Shown here in pieces: positions 5,423-6,160 of a stretch of DNA of 6,160 nucleotides. Position 1 is the first letter of the stretch, and every line of letters begins with the position of its first letter. Source of the stretch: Actinomycetes bacterium. GTDB lineage: Bacteria > Actinomycetota > Acidimicrobiia > Spongiisociales > UBA5794. The stretch covers positions 1 to 6,160 of the forward strand of contig JAJRYI010000192.1 of the NCBI GenBank assembly GCA_024275815.1, given 5' to 3'. Both the position numbers and the translations under genes were made by a program. Below the pieces are notes generated by a model, which searched no databases, was not told where the DNA came from, and saw only the letters and a list, made by a program, of their open reading frames with translations.

Positions 5423-6160
5423 ATGACGACAGACTCCGACTCCTCTCCTTCTCCCGATCCCGTCGACAGCGGTCAGCCACCCGTGGTGAGGTTTGCGCTC
5501 GGCGTGGACGAGGACGCCGGTGACGGGTTACGCCGAATCGTGATCGAGCAGATCGGACTCGCCTCGTGGCACGTCCAACGGGTCGGCGATGGCCCGGGGC
5601 ACGTACATGAGTTTCGTAAGTCCACGAAGCGTATCCGGGCGGTACTGCGTCTGGTTCGCGCAGCGATCGGCCCGGAGATGTATCGGCAGGCGAACACGGC
5701 GGTTCGTGACATGGCTCGGGAGTTGTCGGGTCTGCGTACGGCGATCGTCCGTATCGAGACGCTCGAGGATCTCATCGACGGGGACACACTGTTGCAGGGG
5801 TCTGTCGACGATCTCCTCGAACGTCTGGCAACCGACGCCACTCGATCGCACGATCTCGTCGTCGGGGACACGGGACTCATTGACGTCGTGGCCGACCGTC
5901 TTGTGGTCGTTCGGGGTGCTGTTGAACAGTGGTCGTTTCCCGATGACTTCGACCCGACGTCCATGGGCCTGCAACGGACGTATGGACGTGGCCGCAGGGG
6001 GATGGCCCGGGCGTACGGTGAGGGAACGGTCGAGAGTTTCCATCGCTGGCGCAAGGAGGTCAAGTACCTCCGTCACCAGATCGAGGTACTCCGTTGGGCC
6101 TTGTCGGGGCCGGAGCCCACGCTCGTTGCGACCCTCGAGGAACTCGGTGACGGGCTCGGC
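5423..6160 (+). CDS. CHAD-domain protein (3' truncated by window)
   Basis: 246 residues are visible and the frame is still open at the right edge. CHAD domains are conserved-histidine alpha-helical domains associated with polyphosphate binding, often found near polyphosphate enzymes or fused to CYTH domains. Seen: an acidic Ser/Pro/Asp-rich leader at residues 1-20, no signal peptide, then helical sequence with the two basic repeats that define CHAD: VHEFRKSTKRIRAVLR at 61-76 (His62, Arg65, Lys66, Lys69, Arg70, Arg72) and FHRWRKEVKYLRHQ at 206-219 (His207, Arg210, Lys211, Lys214, Arg217), ending at LEELGDGLG, where the family usually continues into an acidic helix. There is no CYTH domain before it. 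The ATG at 5423 is the first start after an in-frame TAG at 5408-5410. No Shine-Dalgarno site precedes it, so a leaderless transcript is possible. The two long minus-strand open frames across this gene are antisense shadows. Confidence 0.9.
   Translation, partial: MTTDSDSSPSPDPVDSGQPPVVRFALGVDEDAGDGLRRIVIEQIGLASWHVQRVGDGPGHVHEFRKSTKRIRAVLRLVRAAIGPEMYRQANTAVRDMARELSGLRTAIVRIETLEDLIDGDTLLQGSVDDLLERLATDATRSHDLVVGDTGLIDVVADRLVVVRGAVEQWSFPDDFDPTSMGLQRTYGRGRRGMARAYGEGTVESFHRWRKEVKYLRHQIEVLRWALSGPEPTLVATLEELGDGLG

Noticed and set aside
5473..6076. Two overlapping minus-strand open frames of 196 and 182 codons
   Set aside because: Both are antisense to the CHAD gene, whose plus-strand frame carries two clear CHAD basic motifs; neither antisense product shows a domain.
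1..6160. CRISPR arrays, tRNA or rRNA genes, insertion sequences and long direct repeats
   Set aside because: None was seen by eye: nearly the whole window is coding and no regularly spaced repeats, transposase motifs or cloverleaf-like sequences were found.

Overview
The window is high-GC bacterial DNA with tightly packed genes, GTG starts and strong Shine-Dalgarno sites. Protein content fits an actinobacterium: a LutBC-type lactate-utilization system, a two-subunit 2-oxoacid:ferredoxin oxidoreductase (KorAB), a deazaflavin/F420-type FrhB-family flavoprotein and a CHAD-domain protein. The class cannot be fixed from the sequence; an Acidimicrobiia-like lineage is only a guess.

Layout. Positions 1-1375 (+) hold the 3' half of lutB and all of lutC, overlapping by 11 bp. 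Positions 1397-5309 (-) hold a three-gene operon read right to left: an FrhB/FdhB-family iron-sulfur flavoprotein, then korA (fused gamma-alpha subunit), then korB (TPP-binding beta subunit). Both junctions in this operon are 4-bp stop/start overlaps (GTGA and ATGA), so the three proteins are probably made together. The lut and kor operons converge with only 21 bp between stop codons, and that gap carries nested inverted repeats. Positions 5310-5422 are a 113-bp divergent intergenic region. From 5423 (+) a CHAD-domain gene runs off the right edge.

How they may work together. LutABC oxidises L-lactate to pyruvate. KorAB oxidises a 2-oxoacid with CoA to acyl-CoA, CO2 and low-potential electrons. 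No separate ferredoxin-like delta subunit is present. The co-operonic FrhB-type protein has two ferredoxin-like CxxCxxCxxxCP motifs ahead of a flavin domain, an arrangement like FpoF, the F420H2-oxidising subunit of archaeal complexes. The main hypothesis is therefore that this operon links 2-oxoacid oxidation to a soluble hydride carrier, possibly F420, through a dedicated adaptor. The CHAD protein (polyphosphate-associated family) is divergently transcribed and has no evident functional link.
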